A model generated the notes under the pieces. That model saw only the letters and a program-made list of their open reading frames with translations, was not told where the DNA came from and did not search any database. Below, in pieces: positions 36,943 through 48,700 of a DNA stretch of 64,000 nucleotides. The stretch comes from Celoporthe dispersa. Its lineage: Eukaryota > Ascomycota > Sordariomycetes > Diaporthales > Cryphonectriaceae. The stretch lies in contig WAID01000005.1 in assembly GCA_016584495.1 (NCBI GenBank), forward strand, positions 1,116,501 through 1,180,500. Direction: 5' to 3'. The stretch's first letter is position 1, and each line of letters starts with the position of its first letter. The translations under genes and the position numbers were made by a program.

Positions 36943-37954
36943 ATAAATGGTCAGCTAGATGATACAGAGTGGCCAGGCGCATCGATGGTCCACAAACCTT
37001 GCTGGCCTGTCTATGGTCTTGATCTAGGCTGGCGGCGCAGGTGGATGGACATTGATGTGCGAGGGGATCATGCAGAAAACTGGGAAGGGGAAAAGGTTCT
37101 TGCATGTATTCTCCACCAGCATGAAGAAGAAAGAGAAAGAAAAAAACATACACAGAAATCAGGGAGGAAAAGAAAGGGCCTGGAGAGAGGGTTTGGTTGG
37201 AAAGGGAGTAGGAAGGTGAGTGGTGGGAGGAGGTTTGTCTGGTTGTCTTGGAGGTGGTTAGTACATCTCGCGTCTGTGCTCAATAACAAAGACGCGAAAG
37301 ATCAAGAGGGTACAGTACCTGGAGTAATCAACAAGAGGTGAGAAAGAAGTCATGTGAGTACTAAAGAAGTAGGCAGCAGGAGGCCTGGCAGCCTGCATCA
37401 ACAAAGCCCACCAGAACGCTGTAACAATGAGAGCGTCGAAGGATTTCTTGAAACCCAACCTCCTAGAGGAGTCCCTAAAGTAATTGTTATTTCACTTATT
37501 TCAAGTAACTCAATATATTATTCATAATCATAGAAAGAAGCTCATCTAGGATGTGTGATCCTCAGTATACAAATTGCATCCACCCCAGGCCAGTCAACAC
37601 AATATCAGCCCCAAGCTGACCAGCTAGCGCGATTCTGCAGGAGGCCTACCAGAAGCACATGTCAACCCACAGCAGTTGTGCTAGCACAAATACTCATGAT
37701 GACTGGGTATTGTGCATGTGCATCCTGAGACAAGAAGAAAAAAAGGGGGGAAAATAATGTCTACAGCTGCGACTGGTTGAATTTCTGAAATTTGAAAATG
37801 TCCAAGGGTACAATTATTACTCAAGTAAACAACAACAACAAACTGGTGCCTCGAGAATCCCATGTCTCGGTTCATCCACCAACCACCACATCCAGCCTCA
37901 CCTGAGAGAGAAAAAAAGAAGGAAGAAGAAAAAAAAGCCAAGATAACAGCACCC
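36943..37954. other. intergenic between PEBP stop and helicase start
   Basis: Promoter and 5' UTR of the helicase gene plus 3' flank of the PEBP gene. Pyrimidine-rich on the minus strand at 37080-37200. An upstream 5' UTR exon of the helicase gene is possible because CCAAACAG at 36935-36928 could serve as an acceptor. No other gene. Confidence 0.5.
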
Positions 37955-38571
37955 CTAGTTGCTATTGAAGTAATTAGCAGCCACCAGCTCTCCCAGCCCC
38001 ATCCTCACCACCCAGTCATCCAGACTGGCCCGTATCCGCGGCATAATCCCCATCGTCTTCCCATCCTTGGGTGCGAACTTGCTGCCATCAAAATCGGGGC
38101 CCTCCGGCTGCTCATAGAGGTAGAACATATACCGGTGCGGCGCCACGCCCGGCGGAGGGGCGGGCCGGAGGTAGTTGGCGATGAAGGGGTCCGAGGACGC
38201 AAGGGGCTCGGCTGGCGAGAGCCTACCCTCAGGCCCGGCTGGATCCAGTGGATGGCGGGGCCGAGGAAGCTGAAGGAGCGGGCCGGCGGGTCGAGATCCA
38301 GACAGATGACCGTGTAGCTCCTGGAGGGCGAGGCCGCGCTGTAGGTGATCTGCGGTGCTGACCTGGCGTCTGGGAGATGGAATGGATGCGTGAGATGACC
38401 TGTGGCGGGACTGGCTGATATATGCTATGCTGAGGAGGCGGGCTCACCTGCGCGTGGGACATACTGTCCTGGCTCTGTAATGTCGTGCTTGCCGACTCTT
38501 AGTCCCAGGACTCTCGAGGGGTCTTGCTTGATCAGCTCGAGGGCCGCCTGGACCTTCTCGTTGGATGGCAT
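37955..38571 (-). CDS. phosphatidylethanolamine-binding protein (PEBP/RKIP family)
   Basis: Small cytosolic ligand-binding protein related to yeast carboxypeptidase Y inhibitor Tfs1 and mammalian RKIP. Fungal members bind phospholipid head groups or inhibit peptidases; the role here is unknown. Exons 38571-38448 and 38369-37955 are joined by a 78-base intron (GTGAGC...CCCAG). Family motifs: AAPQ-like start of the fold SAPQITYSAASPSRSY, the DPDAP-equivalent LDLDPPARSF, AIHWIQPGL, and the CR2-like PPPGVAPHRYMFYLYEQPEG. One base is missing at about 38230, where minus-strand CTGAGG should read CTGGAGG, giving GLEGRLSPAEPL. Corrected length is 179 residues, normal for fungal PEBPs. An in-frame ATG upstream at 38670 would add 33 residues. 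I prefer 38571 because the family starts close to it. Confidence 0.87.
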
Positions 38572-39471
38572 CTTGGTCTGCTTGTGGTGAGTTGAATCCT
38601 GTCCAGGGCAAGTGTATAGCGCATACAGAGAATATCCAAAGAAAACAGTGAGTCTACATGCACAGAACAATATGCATAGCAGACCACACGCTGCGATGGC
38701 TCGGGAGGCGCCAGCTTTTTATGGACCAACTTTCAAGGGAGGGACGGTCATAACGGATTTAAACTCTGTCCGTACTTCCAGGTTCATAAACAGGTCTGTT
38801 GAAGCTGGGAACAATATAATGAACAGAGCGCATCGTGGCAGGATTCATCTTCAAAGCATACATGTGTACCATATAATCGGAATGTCCCTGGTATCGGGAG
38901 TATCATGTATCTTAGAAATACTTTTATTTACATATATATATATATATATAGACGAGCATGGCACGCCTTCGCTTTGGTAGTTCACAGATCGACTTGATTC
39001 TTGGGAACTCGAGGAACTGGGAGGAATACCACCTCTTCTTCGGCACGAGATCGGCAAAATACAGCCGAAATGGCTCCGGCAGCCGAGTCCAAAGCCACCT
39101 GCAGCGGGGGCTGGGGAGGAAAGGCATCAACCCCGAAACCCGTATTTTAGGAACTTGGCCTCTGCAAGCAACAACAACAAGAAACCATCACGATCAATCG
39201 TTCAAGAACTCTTGCCCGCCTGGCCAGCTGACTGCATGCAGCGTCGAGACCGGCATGGTGTCGCCATGGCCCTGGCCTGGCTACGGATCACTGGCACATG
39301 GACATCGTGGTTGGTAAGTACATCACAAGGTCTGATGACACGTTTCTATGTACAAGTATGTCCATTGATGTTGACTATCGAGAGAAATAGGAACTATCTA
39401 CAACCAAGAAATGGAGAGGAACCCCCTCCCTTCCCCCCTTCCCCCTTTCATAACGTGGACAGCCTGCTGGA
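38572..39471. other. intergenic
   Basis: PEBP promoter side and 3' flank of the carboxylesterase. A TA run lies at 38933-38950. A chance plus-strand frame at 38958-39317 has no recognisable feature. Confidence 0.5.
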
Positions 39472-41118
39472 TCACAGAGACTGCTGGGTGGCGAGGAACT
39501 CATTGATAAGCGTGATGTGGTCATCGGTAGCCACAGGCACCATCTCATACCCGACGGGAAGCCCGTTCTTGTTCTCGGGGGCCGCAGGCGACAGGTGGAA
39601 GGTGGACGCGCTGGAGCTGTTGGAGGCGTACCAGTAGCCCAGGGTGGTGCCGTTGGTCCAGCTGCCGCCGTCGTTGGGGTTCTGGGTCTTGATGAAGTTG
39701 GCCCAGTAGGCGTTGACGGTGGAGGCGATCTGGTAGTCGACCTCTGTCCAGTTCAGCTGGGTGCCGTACAGGTTGTTGAAGATGTAGTTGATCTCGGACA
39801 TGTGCTTGGCCCCGGTGCCCTCCTCGTTGTCGGCTGGGGCGTGGTCCCAGTAGTAGGTGTAGATGGGCTGCGACGACGAGTTGGCCCACATGTTGGCGAA
39901 GTTCCAGGAGCCGATGAGCGAGGTGTCGCGGGCGATCAGGTTCTCCTGCATGGCGGCCTGGGTGGCGTTGGAGGCCGGGTAGGCGGCCAGGAAGTCGGCG
40001 GCCAAGGAGCCGTAGGTGGACTCGAGGGTCGACTCGTAGTCCGACACGGTCGCGGTCAGGCCGTACGTGGCGCCGGACTCGTCCTTGGTGTTTCCGGTGA
40101 TGACGGGCACATCGTTGCCGGGGGGCCCGGTCTGGAGGTCCTCCCAGTAGGTGGCCGGGAAGACGTAGCCGTCGATGCAGCCGCGCCAGTTGGAGAAGGA
40201 GGTGAAGGTGCTGGCCTCGTTGATGTCGGCCGCCGAGACCTGGCGCAGCTCCTCGAGGGTGGTGATGTTGAGCTCGTCCATGAGCTCGTAGGAGAGCTCG
40301 ATCGAGGTCGACATGTTGTTGTAGCCCTCGGCGAGCTCTCTGGACTGCGGGTCGCGCGGGTCGCGGATGCCCGACTCGGCGATGGCACCGACGACGAGGC
40401 CCTTGGCCAGGGGGTTGTTGAGCGTGTGGTACACCGCGGCGCTGCCGGCCGACTGCCCAACGGTTGTGATCCGGTCTGGGTCGCCGCCAAAGTCGGCGAT
40501 GTTGTCGTGCACCCACTGCAGGGCGTACAGCTGGTCAAGGATGCCGTAGTTGCCCGTGGTGACGTTGCCCGACTCCACGTACAGCTCCGGCAGGGCGAGC
40601 CAGCCGTAGGGGCCGGCGCGGTAGTTGTAGGTGACCACGACGATGTCCTGCAGGGACATCTGCGACCCGTCGAACATGGTCCAGGCGTTGTTGGCGCCGG
40701 CAGGGTAGCTCCAGATCATGACGGGCCTCTTCTCGGCCGTGCTGGAGGCCGACGTCCAGATGTTGAGGTTCAGGCAGTCCTCGTCGGTGATGGGGTCGGC
40801 ACCGCCATAGGGAGCCGTGCCCGCGGGACAGCCGGAGCCAAACTCGCTCGCCACGAGCGTCTCGTTCCAGGACGCCGCCTTCTGCGGCGGCTTGAAGCGG
40901 TTCTCACCGCCCGGGTTGGCGGCGAAGGGGATGCCGCGGAAGACAGTGACGTTCTCGTAGCCGTCGATGTACGAGCAGCACGTGGAGTTCAGCGCAGGGA
41001 CGCCCTGGATGGGACCATAGGCGGTCTGGATGGTCTGGTTGTAGAGGTACTGGGCATTGCTGCCGCTGGCCAGGAGGGCCTGTACCGCTCCGGTTTTGAA
41101 GGCGGAGGAGGCCTTCAT
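39472..41118 (-). CDS. type-B carboxylesterase/lipase family protein
   Basis: Serine esterase of the acetylcholinesterase/cholinesterase fold, probably extracellular. Single exon, 548 residues, no frame break. Visible: oxyanion region VMIWSYPAGANNAW in place of the common HGGG block, ILDQLYALQWVHDNIADFGG, nucleophile elbow TVGQSAGSAAV (Ser in GQSAG), the acid-residue region NTKDESGATYG, and the His-containing block GAKHMSEINYIFNNLYG. The SEDCLNLN-type signature appears as ITDEDCLNLNIW. Many N-x-S/T sequons fit secretion. The N-terminus MKASSAFKTGAVQALLASGSNA is only weakly hydrophobic for a signal peptide. The divergence from the canonical HGGG oxyanion hole is shared by some fungal esterases and may alter substrate choice. 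Substrate unknown. Confidence 0.92.
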   Translation of the reverse strand: MKASSAFKTGAVQALLASGSNAQYLYNQTIQTAYGPIQGVPALNSTCCSYIDGYENVTVFRGIPFAANPGGENRFKPPQKAASWNETLVASEFGSGCPAGTAPYGGADPITDEDCLNLNIWTSASSTAEKRPVMIWSYPAGANNAWTMFDGSQMSLQDIVVVTYNYRAGPYGWLALPELYVESGNVTTGNYGILDQLYALQWVHDNIADFGGDPDRITTVGQSAGSAAVYHTLNNPLAKGLVVGAIAESGIRDPRDPQSRELAEGYNNMSTSIELSYELMDELNITTLEELRQVSAADINEASTFTSFSNWRGCIDGYVFPATYWEDLQTGPPGNDVPVITGNTKDESGATYGLTATVSDYESTLESTYGSLAADFLAAYPASNATQAAMQENLIARDTSLIGSWNFANMWANSSSQPIYTYYWDHAPADNEEGTGAKHMSEINYIFNNLYGTQLNWTEVDYQIASTVNAYWANFIKTQNPNDGGSWTNGTTLGYWYASNSSSASTFHLSPAAPENKNGLPVGYEMVPVATDDHITLINEFLATQQSL

Positions 41119-42197
41119 CGTGGCAGTGAGTCTAGGCTCGCAAGAAAGAATGTATAGTAGTCAGCTAATACTAAAGCGAAGGATGTTGTTGTCGGCCGAC
41201 ACACCACATGAGGGTGGGAGATACCGAATAAGAGAGAGAGAGGATGAACTTTATATTCACACCGCCATCATACGTCTTCACATGGACGAAAGGCGCACAG
41301 CCTGGCCATAGCCTGCCCATGATGCTAATTACAACAATAGAATGTCAGTCACCCTATGTTCCTCAGCCATCGTCGGAGTTACGAGGTTGTACGCACTTCT
41401 CAACATACGTAAGCTCATATGGGGGGTCTCCGCTGTTTACCTCCTGCATAAGTTACTGATCACTTTTTTTTTCTTTCTTTTCCTACCGCGCCACGACAGC
41501 ATGTTTCGTTTGCACTATGGTAAGTAGGCGCAGCACCCACACCGGGAGTAAACGAGCCCAGAGACGACAGCCAGCAGGGGACTGGTTCACCAGGGCAGAA
41601 CTTCGGCACAACCTGTCAATTAAAATTTCAGGGGGCCCTTTTCGGGATGCGGGAGGGGCGGGACAAGTGGAGGTCTCCTTGGGCAGAAAGCGTACGCCCA
41701 TCTCCATATTAATTCAGGAGCTGCAACCAAGATTCTTGACTGCGCATTACGCAATGCTCGTCCGGTCATGGCCCCAATGCCATCTCGCCCTGCGTAAATC
41801 CTGGTTCCCTCGCAAGGAATATATTCTCTTTTATCCTCTCTCTCTCAACACTTGTTCGGATGTCGGGACGCAGTGGAACGACTGTAATTATTCTACAATC
41901 ATGCTCTCTTGCTTGATGGCCTCCTCACTTGGGTAATAATAGTACCCCACTGGCTGTTATTCCTGGGCTTTGTTTTCTTTTTTTTTCCTCCCTTTTTTTC
42001 TTCTTTAACACAGCAGCAGCGAGACGCGTTTAGGGTGGGAATCATTAAAACAAAGCGGAGATGAAACTGAAAACATTGTTTCGTCCTTATCTTCCCCAAG
42101 GGGAAACTTAAAAAATGCTACTATAGCACACATCCAAGTATTTACAAGTAATTAGATGATGACACAATCTCCACATCCTTCTTCCTGGTTTCCACTC
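41119..42197. other. intergenic
   Basis: Carboxylesterase promoter side and 3' flank of the next hydrolase. T-rich at 41460-41490 and 41970-42010. No gene is supported. Confidence 0.5.
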
Positions 42198-43794
42198 CTA
42201 GAAGAAGCGGCCCGGCTTCGCCAGCCAGGCCGCCTGGAAGTCAAAGGCGTTCTTCACCGTGTTGTTATACTCGCCAGGATACGTCTCGCAGGCGGTGCAG
42301 GGCGTAATCACATGTGAGGCCCCCCTCCACAAAGGCCGTGGTGGTGTCGTTGCCGCCGTGCGCAAGGGCCTCCTTCTCGGCGTTCAGGTACTCCCAGTGG
42401 CCGGTGTTGCCCATGGTCAGGAGCGGCACCGAGATGCCGCGCACCTCGTTGCGCGGGATCAGGTGGCTCGAGTTCCACACGACGCCCCTGAGGTCGTCCT
42501 CCTCGTAGGCGAAGTCGTCCTCGACGCGGATGGCAAACACGCGCAGGAAACGGCCCACGGTGGTCTTGAGGGCGCCGTTGATGTAGGACCGTACGTCGGA
42601 CGTGGGCGACTCGGACACGCGCACGCTGTGGACGATCTCGGTGGTGATGGAGCCGTTGTTGTGGATCAGCGGCCACGGGTAGGTGGTGTGCGACAGGAAC
42701 TTGAGGTCCTCGGCAAAGATCTTGTTGTTCTCCTCTCCGTAGGCCGCGTCGGCGATCAGGAAGCTCTCCTCGTCGCTCCAGTAGGACTGGTTGTTCTCGA
42801 TGGCCTCCCAGCGGCTCTGGGCCCAGCTGATCACGCGGTTGTTGCGCTTTACTAGGGCCGTCTGCCAGTTCTCCATGAAGGTCTCGCTGAAGTTGGTGGG
42901 CCCGGAGGCGTTGAACCCGTTGGCCGCGCTGTACATGCTCAGGGACGGGTCCGTCTCGATGGTGGTCTCGTTGATGATGGCCGCGTTCATGCTCAGGAAC
43001 ATCATGGTCGCCAGGCCGTAGTTTGCGTCGTGCAGGATCACCCCGTCCGCCGGGGGGAGCCCTGCAACCTCATCTCCGCAGGGCCAGATCTTCTCACTTC
43101 CGTTGCATGCGGAGAGGCCGTTCTCGGCAATGTTTTGGCTGTGTCCGTATCAGTATGGTGAGACGAGAGAGAGGGGGAGAGAGAGTGTGTGTGTGTGTGG
43201 TTGTGTGGTGTATCTTCTGAGTAGGATCATCAATACTCACTATGCAGACATGAGACAACCACCGCCGCTGTGTCCCCACAGAACGATCTTGGAGAACTCA
43301 GTCTGGTTACGGACCCAGGACACCATCTCGGCAACATTCTGCAGCAGGAACTCCAAGTCGGCATCAGGCCATATGTTAAGCTTGGAGGCTGCGTTGTTGG
43401 CACAGAGGACGGTGAAGCCTCGTTCCGCCAGCTGTGTACATGTGGGAACTTGAAGGATAGCAACAAAAGTCAGCAGACTCTCTCTCTCTCTCTCTCTCTG
43501 TGGCAAAAATCACCAAGTACGGCATCTTTTAACAAGGGAGGGAGAGAAAAAAAAAAGGGGGAAACACTCACACGACCAGTAGTCTGACTGAGCATGCATC
43601 ACAAGGACCACAAGGCTGGCCCTGTCCGCATCTCCGCCGGGGGCAGGACGGTGCAGCGCCCCGACGACACCCGTGGCTTGGTACGTCGACACGGCCTCTG
43701 GCATGGGCAGCGAGGAGAGGTTGGTGGTTGCCACAGCAGCCTGGGGGAGCAGGCTCAAGCTGGCAGCAGCCAGCACAGCAGAGAAGGAGACCAT
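42198..43794 (-). CDS. secreted alpha/beta hydrolase, fungal family of unknown substrate
   Basis: Predicted extracellular hydrolase. Signal peptide MVSFSAVLAAASLSLLPQAAVA. Three exons: 43794-43572, 43448-43241 and 43138-42198. The first junction (GTGAGT...TTCAAG) restores SFPTCTQLAERGFTVLCANN. The nucleophile elbow WGHSGGG sits just before intron 2. The C-terminal catalytic His is in VEGASHVITPCTAC. The final block NAFDFQAAWLAKPGRFF ends the fold. An extra base in the six-base run 42320-42325 (minus GGGGGG) breaks the frame at VEG|ASH; without correction the protein would lose its catalytic histidine. Corrected length is 456 residues. Multiple N-glycosylation sequons are present. It lies next to a carboxylesterase on the same strand, but the two are of different subfamilies. 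Confidence 0.82.
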
Positions 43795-44980
43795 GATCGA
43801 TCGCGAGGACCTCCGGGTCGCAGGTTATCAGGAGAAGTCTTGTGGGTCAAGACCGAGCTGGAGTGTTGGGACGGGTGCTCGAGGAGTACCTGTGGAAATG
43901 CCTGTGCCAGAGACAAGCCAGCAAGCCTCTACGTGCACTGCGAACGGCGACCATTTTATATTCAACGGTGCCACCATCGTGGACGGCAGGAATGCTTTTC
44001 GTATTTACGAGGCCGAAGACGATCGAAGAGAAGGAAGACGTGCCGGAAAAGTACAGGAACAATATATATACACGAAGCTTCTATCACGGGTCAATGGCAA
44101 GTCGAAGAGACTGCTAGTCACCGCCAGTCTACACCCGAATCGAAAGTCTAATCGACTCCGAGAGTGGTTCCAGCATATGTAGTAACTGCAACGTCCTAGG
44201 ATTTCTTCCCCGGTAGCATATACTACAGTAATTCTCTAAACGATGCAGGATATGGCCATGTTTAATGCGGATCACCTGGTTCTGCTGTGCATTGTAGCAT
44301 TATATGTATGCCCACTGATTCGTCACTCCATGCTCATATATGGCTCAACGCGGAATCGATCTACAATGCGGTGAACGATTGACAGGGGTGGTTGCGTGTA
44401 TGTCAAGGGTGCTTCTCCTACGCACAGAAGCCGAGCGCACTACATATCAGCCGGCATTCACTGTGGAATGACTGGTCACACTGCAGACGGGATACATGGA
44501 TAGTCTCAAGGTTCCACTGCGTCCTCTTGAGGATCCTTCTGGAGGTTCGAGCGAGTCTTGGTGACGGCAGTTTAATCCCTGAGGATTGCAGGTATGCACA
44601 GTGAGCTCGGAGAACTCGGGTGTCCTCCTCGACCGTAGGATCCTGTGGGGTGAGTGCCTCGGTCTGAGCCCGCTCGCAAACTACCTCTCTTGGCTTCCGT
44701 TCTCCTCGGCCGTCGACACAACAGGCGTCCGATGAATGCACAAAATAATTCAGTGACTAGCTGACAGCTAGGTGATTACAGAGAACAAGAGCTCTATGGA
44801 TTTACAGAGACAGAAGCTGTTTATTCACGCACCTAGGCCCTAACTATTCCCTCATCACCGCACGGATGTTCTCCTCACTTGCCCTCACCGACAATTCTGG
44901 CGATTGGTACGGATGGACCTTCCAAACGCACTCGGCTCCTGGTTCAGTATATTCATCTCCCGGTAGAAATGTACGGAGTA

Positions 44981-45179
44981 TCATGCAGTAAAATTTTCCT
45001 CATAGTAAAATCCCGCCGCGTTGCCGTGCTTGCGCACCACCTCCATCAGCCCATGCGGTGATGTCAGGTCACAAAAACCCCCAGCTCCACGGTGCGGGTA
45101 CAGATCCATGGATGAATTGGGCAACACTGCATGCCCTTGCGTCATCGCTGCAGTGACTGCTTCTGTAGTTATCTCCTCA
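44981..45179 (-). CDS. unrecognised protein-like fragment A (candidate exon)
   Basis: From a good 3' splice site (pyrimidines, then TTTCATAG at 45187-45180) the minus strand is open for about 65 codons to a stop at 44981. The composition is balanced and protein-like (for example HRGAGGFCDLTSPHGLMEVV near the C-terminus). No family is recognised. It may be the last exon of a small gene or a relic. Confidence 0.25.
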
Positions 45180-45341
45180 CTATGAAAGCGAGGGTAAGGA
45201 CGTAGTTGGTTAAATAAGTAATACATATAGCTGACTAGTATGCTGCCTCGAGGGCTTTTATTGGACAGACCCATACTTAGAGAGATGACGATCGTGTGGC
45301 TTGGCTGCCTATGTCGTCGTGGCATTGTTGGGGGGGGTTTT

Positions 45342-45342
45342 T

Positions 45343-45382
<40 letters not shown>

Positions 45383-45384
45383 TC
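45342..45384. repeat. (TTTC)n tetranucleotide repeat
   Basis: About ten TTTC units following a G run. Confidence 0.95.
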
Positions 45385-45418
45385 CCTTCCAGCAAGTCCA
45401 GGCAGGCCAATGGCAAGA

Positions 45419-45517
45419 CTATCTCCTAGCCGGAAGATCTTGTGTCTGGGCAAAGGATACATACGCGCTCGGCACGTTCTGCGATACCGCAGGGAAGGCG
45501 ATCCCATCCGCCGAATC
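45419..45517 (-). CDS. unrecognised protein-like fragment B (candidate exon)
   Basis: After a CTCAG acceptor (45522-45518) the minus strand reads DSADGIAFPAVSQNVPSAYV and stops at 45419 after 32 codons. It has protein-like composition but no recognised family. It could be an exon or a relic upstream of fragment A on the same strand. Very uncertain. Confidence 0.15.
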   Translation of the reverse strand, partial: DSADGIAFPAVSQNVPSAYVSFAQTQDLPARR

Positions 45518-45730
45518 CTGAGAGGCGTTATAGCTGATTATGCTGAACAATTATCAATATACGCGCATGTCCTTTAGGTGTCGATAACTCGCCAAGGATT
45601 TGCTTTTGGGAGACAACCGCGTCGCAAAAGCTGAATCACTATGGTATTTCTCTCCACCAGTCCCGCAAAAATGCTAATGTATCACGCTCTATCTAAATGC
45701 AATCCAGTCTACCTGTATCATTCCCTAAAG

Positions 45731-48700
45731 TTACAACTCATCTTTGGGCCTCTCTGGAGTCTCAGGAGCAGCAGGAGCATCACTCTTGGGATCCTCGCCC
45801 TCAAAAGCCCGGCTCTTTGTGTTTCTCTCGGATGCTTCCACGGTCTCGCTTAACGTCTCGCCATCGCCCCGAAGAACTTTCTGTGCATCACCGCCATCCT
45901 CCCTCATCTCAGCAGTCTTGCTCTTCCTCCTCCGATCAAGCGCTGCGATCTCGTCATCGTATTCGGTCCACTCGGGAACCTGCCGCCTCGCGCGGTCGAG
46001 CTTGGGCTCCTTGGTCTGCGGGTTGTTGCAGAGGTCAATCGTGCGCGCCTCCTTGAACGCCTCGTCGCTGCACCATGTCTCGCACCACAGCCACTCCTGG
46101 GGCAGGCTGTGGATGGGCAGCTGGAACTGCATGTGGTTGGGCAGGTCCTGGTCGAGGTTGGACAGGGAGTTCGGGTCTGCGGACAAGGTGTGGTAGCTCT
46201 GGCGCAGACGGTCACCGGCCGCGATCTCGCGGAAGCGGCGGAGATCGACCACGTAGAGGGCAGAGATGTGGTACGGCTGGCCTCGGAGGTAGTTGGCCCA
46301 GTACCCCTGCTTCCAGAAGCGGAAACCTTCCATCTCTGTGCGTGAGTCGCACATGGGTGTGAAGCCGTAGGGCTTGCCCTCGAGGTCGTGCTGCACGAGA
46401 TCGTACATATCCGTGCGGACGATCTGGTCTGCGTCGACGAAGATGACCTTGTCGAGGGATAGCGGGAAGAGCACGTCCAAGAAGAGTATCTTGTAGCCCC
46501 AGATCTCGCGCTGCTTCTCTTTTTGCTGACGGAGCCAGTGTGGCCATTTGTACGTCACCATCTCGTACTTGAATCCGTACTCCTCGGCCATGTAGGGGAT
46601 GAAGTCCTTGAACGACGGCGAGAGGAATTGCTCAATGAACCAAAATTTGACAGTGTGTTTGGTGTTCTTCATCACGCTGACCATCATAATGTTGAGCATG
46701 CGCTCGTATAGATGGCCGCTGGCGACAGAGAAGATATTGATCTCGGCATGCTCTTCATCCGAGACCGATCTAGTCCTGACGCCGAAAAAGCCCTTCAGGC
46801 TCTTAGACACAGAGTCCAGGGCACCTTCGGACCCGCTCTCGTCCAGGACATCCTCCTGCTCCATTCCGGGTTTGCGGTTGATGCGCGGGTACAGCGTTGT
46901 GCCCCTGAAGTCCATCAACACGACGTCGGTTCCTTCGTCACCAAGGACGGCGTTGTAGCCCTTGGCACCCACACTCTCGATGTGGTATATATCTGAGCTG
47001 CGGCCCTTCTTGAGCTGGATATTATAGAACCCCGGGTTGGCCTTGAACTGAAAGTAGCCTATGTTGAACATGACGATGGTATCAGCAAAGTGCGGGTCCT
47101 TCTCCGTGGCCAACACAAGCTGTGCGCCGCGAGGCGGGGCTCCGGTGGGCTCCCTGGAGTGGCCCTCGATCAGGATGTTCTCGAGCTCGTAGGTGGCCTC
47201 AACATTGCTCTTGATGGAGCTCAGCTTGAGGTTATCCAGATCATGGACGGAGACCTTGGACGCCACCAGCCATGCTGGGGGCACATCCATGCCCACGTTG
47301 AGCAGCGCCTCCGAGGGCAAGCCTTTGAACTCGGCGTTCAGCGATTTGACTTTGCCGGCATCGTCAAAAGTCGGTGCTGAGTCCAGGACATATCGATAAA
47401 ATCTCTTGACAGGCAGCTCGTCTAGCTTATCCTTGGGGTTCAGGAAGACTTGCATGTAGACACCATCAAGCTTGGAGAGAACTCTCAAGATGGGAACCCA
47501 TCTCTGTCCTTGCTCGCTGGCCGGATTGACAACAGCAACGAATTGTACGGTTGCTGTCGACTTGTCGCCAACCTCAAAAGCAGTGTGAGTGGAGTTCCAC
47601 ACGTTGAAAGCCGAGATTCGCAGAGGCGAGCCCCTCTCGAAGATGCCCTCGGGGAGATCAGGCATCGTCGACAAGGCAGTGATCGAGGTGACCTTGGCAG
47701 CTGCGAGAGGGCCGGAGACCTTGCTTGTGAGGCCAAGCTCCTCGATAGCCTCATAGACAGGGAGAATCCGACTGTCTTGCTCGAGCTCGAAGAAGAGTTC
47801 GAAGTCCCGGGGACCGAAGTCCTCCGCCCGGTCAATAGGCCCAATGAGGCGGCCGTTGAGCATGAGCATGTTCTGGCCAGATCTGATTCCAGCCGCAGCC
47901 AGGAAGTGCTGCAGGGCACTATCATAGTCCAGATCATCCGGCACCTCGGGCCACGCGCCTAGAACAGTCCGAAGAAGATCCTCGCTGTCAACATCGCGGA
48001 GTTCAGACTGGCTCAGTTTGAGGGCAGTGTTGATCTTGTGGGCGCCGCTTGGGTCTGCCGGGTTGTGAATGATATCCAACCGAATGCCAGGGTTGTTGGT
48101 GCGGAACTGGAGGGCGTTCCCGGCCAGCTTCAGACCATCCGTGGTGGTCAGGTCAACTACCACTGTTAGGGCTGCCCAATTTTCCTTTGTCGAGTCTGGG
48201 TTGGCTTCGATGACGGGCACCTTCTCAAACAGGGCGCCGTGCTCTAGGAGTATCTTGTTGACATCAAGCACCGTGAGCTCCTTGGGATTGCTGGGAAAGA
48301 TCACGGTGTTGCGACGTGAAAATGCATCTTTCAGGAAGAACTCCGGCAGCCACTGACCCTCTTCGACCTCGCCGTAGAAGACCGCTTGTCGGAAAAGCTG
48401 CAGATCCATGCCCACCTGCTGACCCATTGCCGGCATCCAGTTGCCTTGGCGCGGCACGGGAACACCGTCCACAAAGAGCACTGGTTCCGGGCTGTCTACT
48501 CGAAGCCTCTCTGCCCACTGCCTGGAAAGTCGAATCTGCTCGGCGTGATGTTCGGAGTCGAGTACATTCTCGAACGAGAGCGCCTCTGCATCTTCTCGTA
48601 GCTTTCTGTCGAGGATGGCAGCATCGAATAGCGCTTTGTCTGCGTCTGCAAGTTTCTCACCATCAAGAGCTGACACTAGATACGACATCATGGCCGCAAG

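Larger units (their letters stand above)
43795..45730. other. spacer with possible eroded coding fragments
   Basis: Promoter side of the hydrolase (left) and 3' flank of UGGT (right). Most is AT-richer and featureless. Two minus-strand protein-like fragments flanking a TTTC repeat are listed separately. Confidence 0.45.

Noticed and set aside
21313..43794. Secondary-metabolite gene cluster
   Set aside because: P450, MFS and hydrolases are present, but no backbone synthase or cluster regulator, and a silencing-type helicase and PEBP lie within the span.
44560..44900. LTR retrotransposon relic (AATAAACA-like signal and short open frame on the minus strand)
   Set aside because: No second LTR, primer-binding site, target-site duplication or reverse-transcriptase similarity found in the window.
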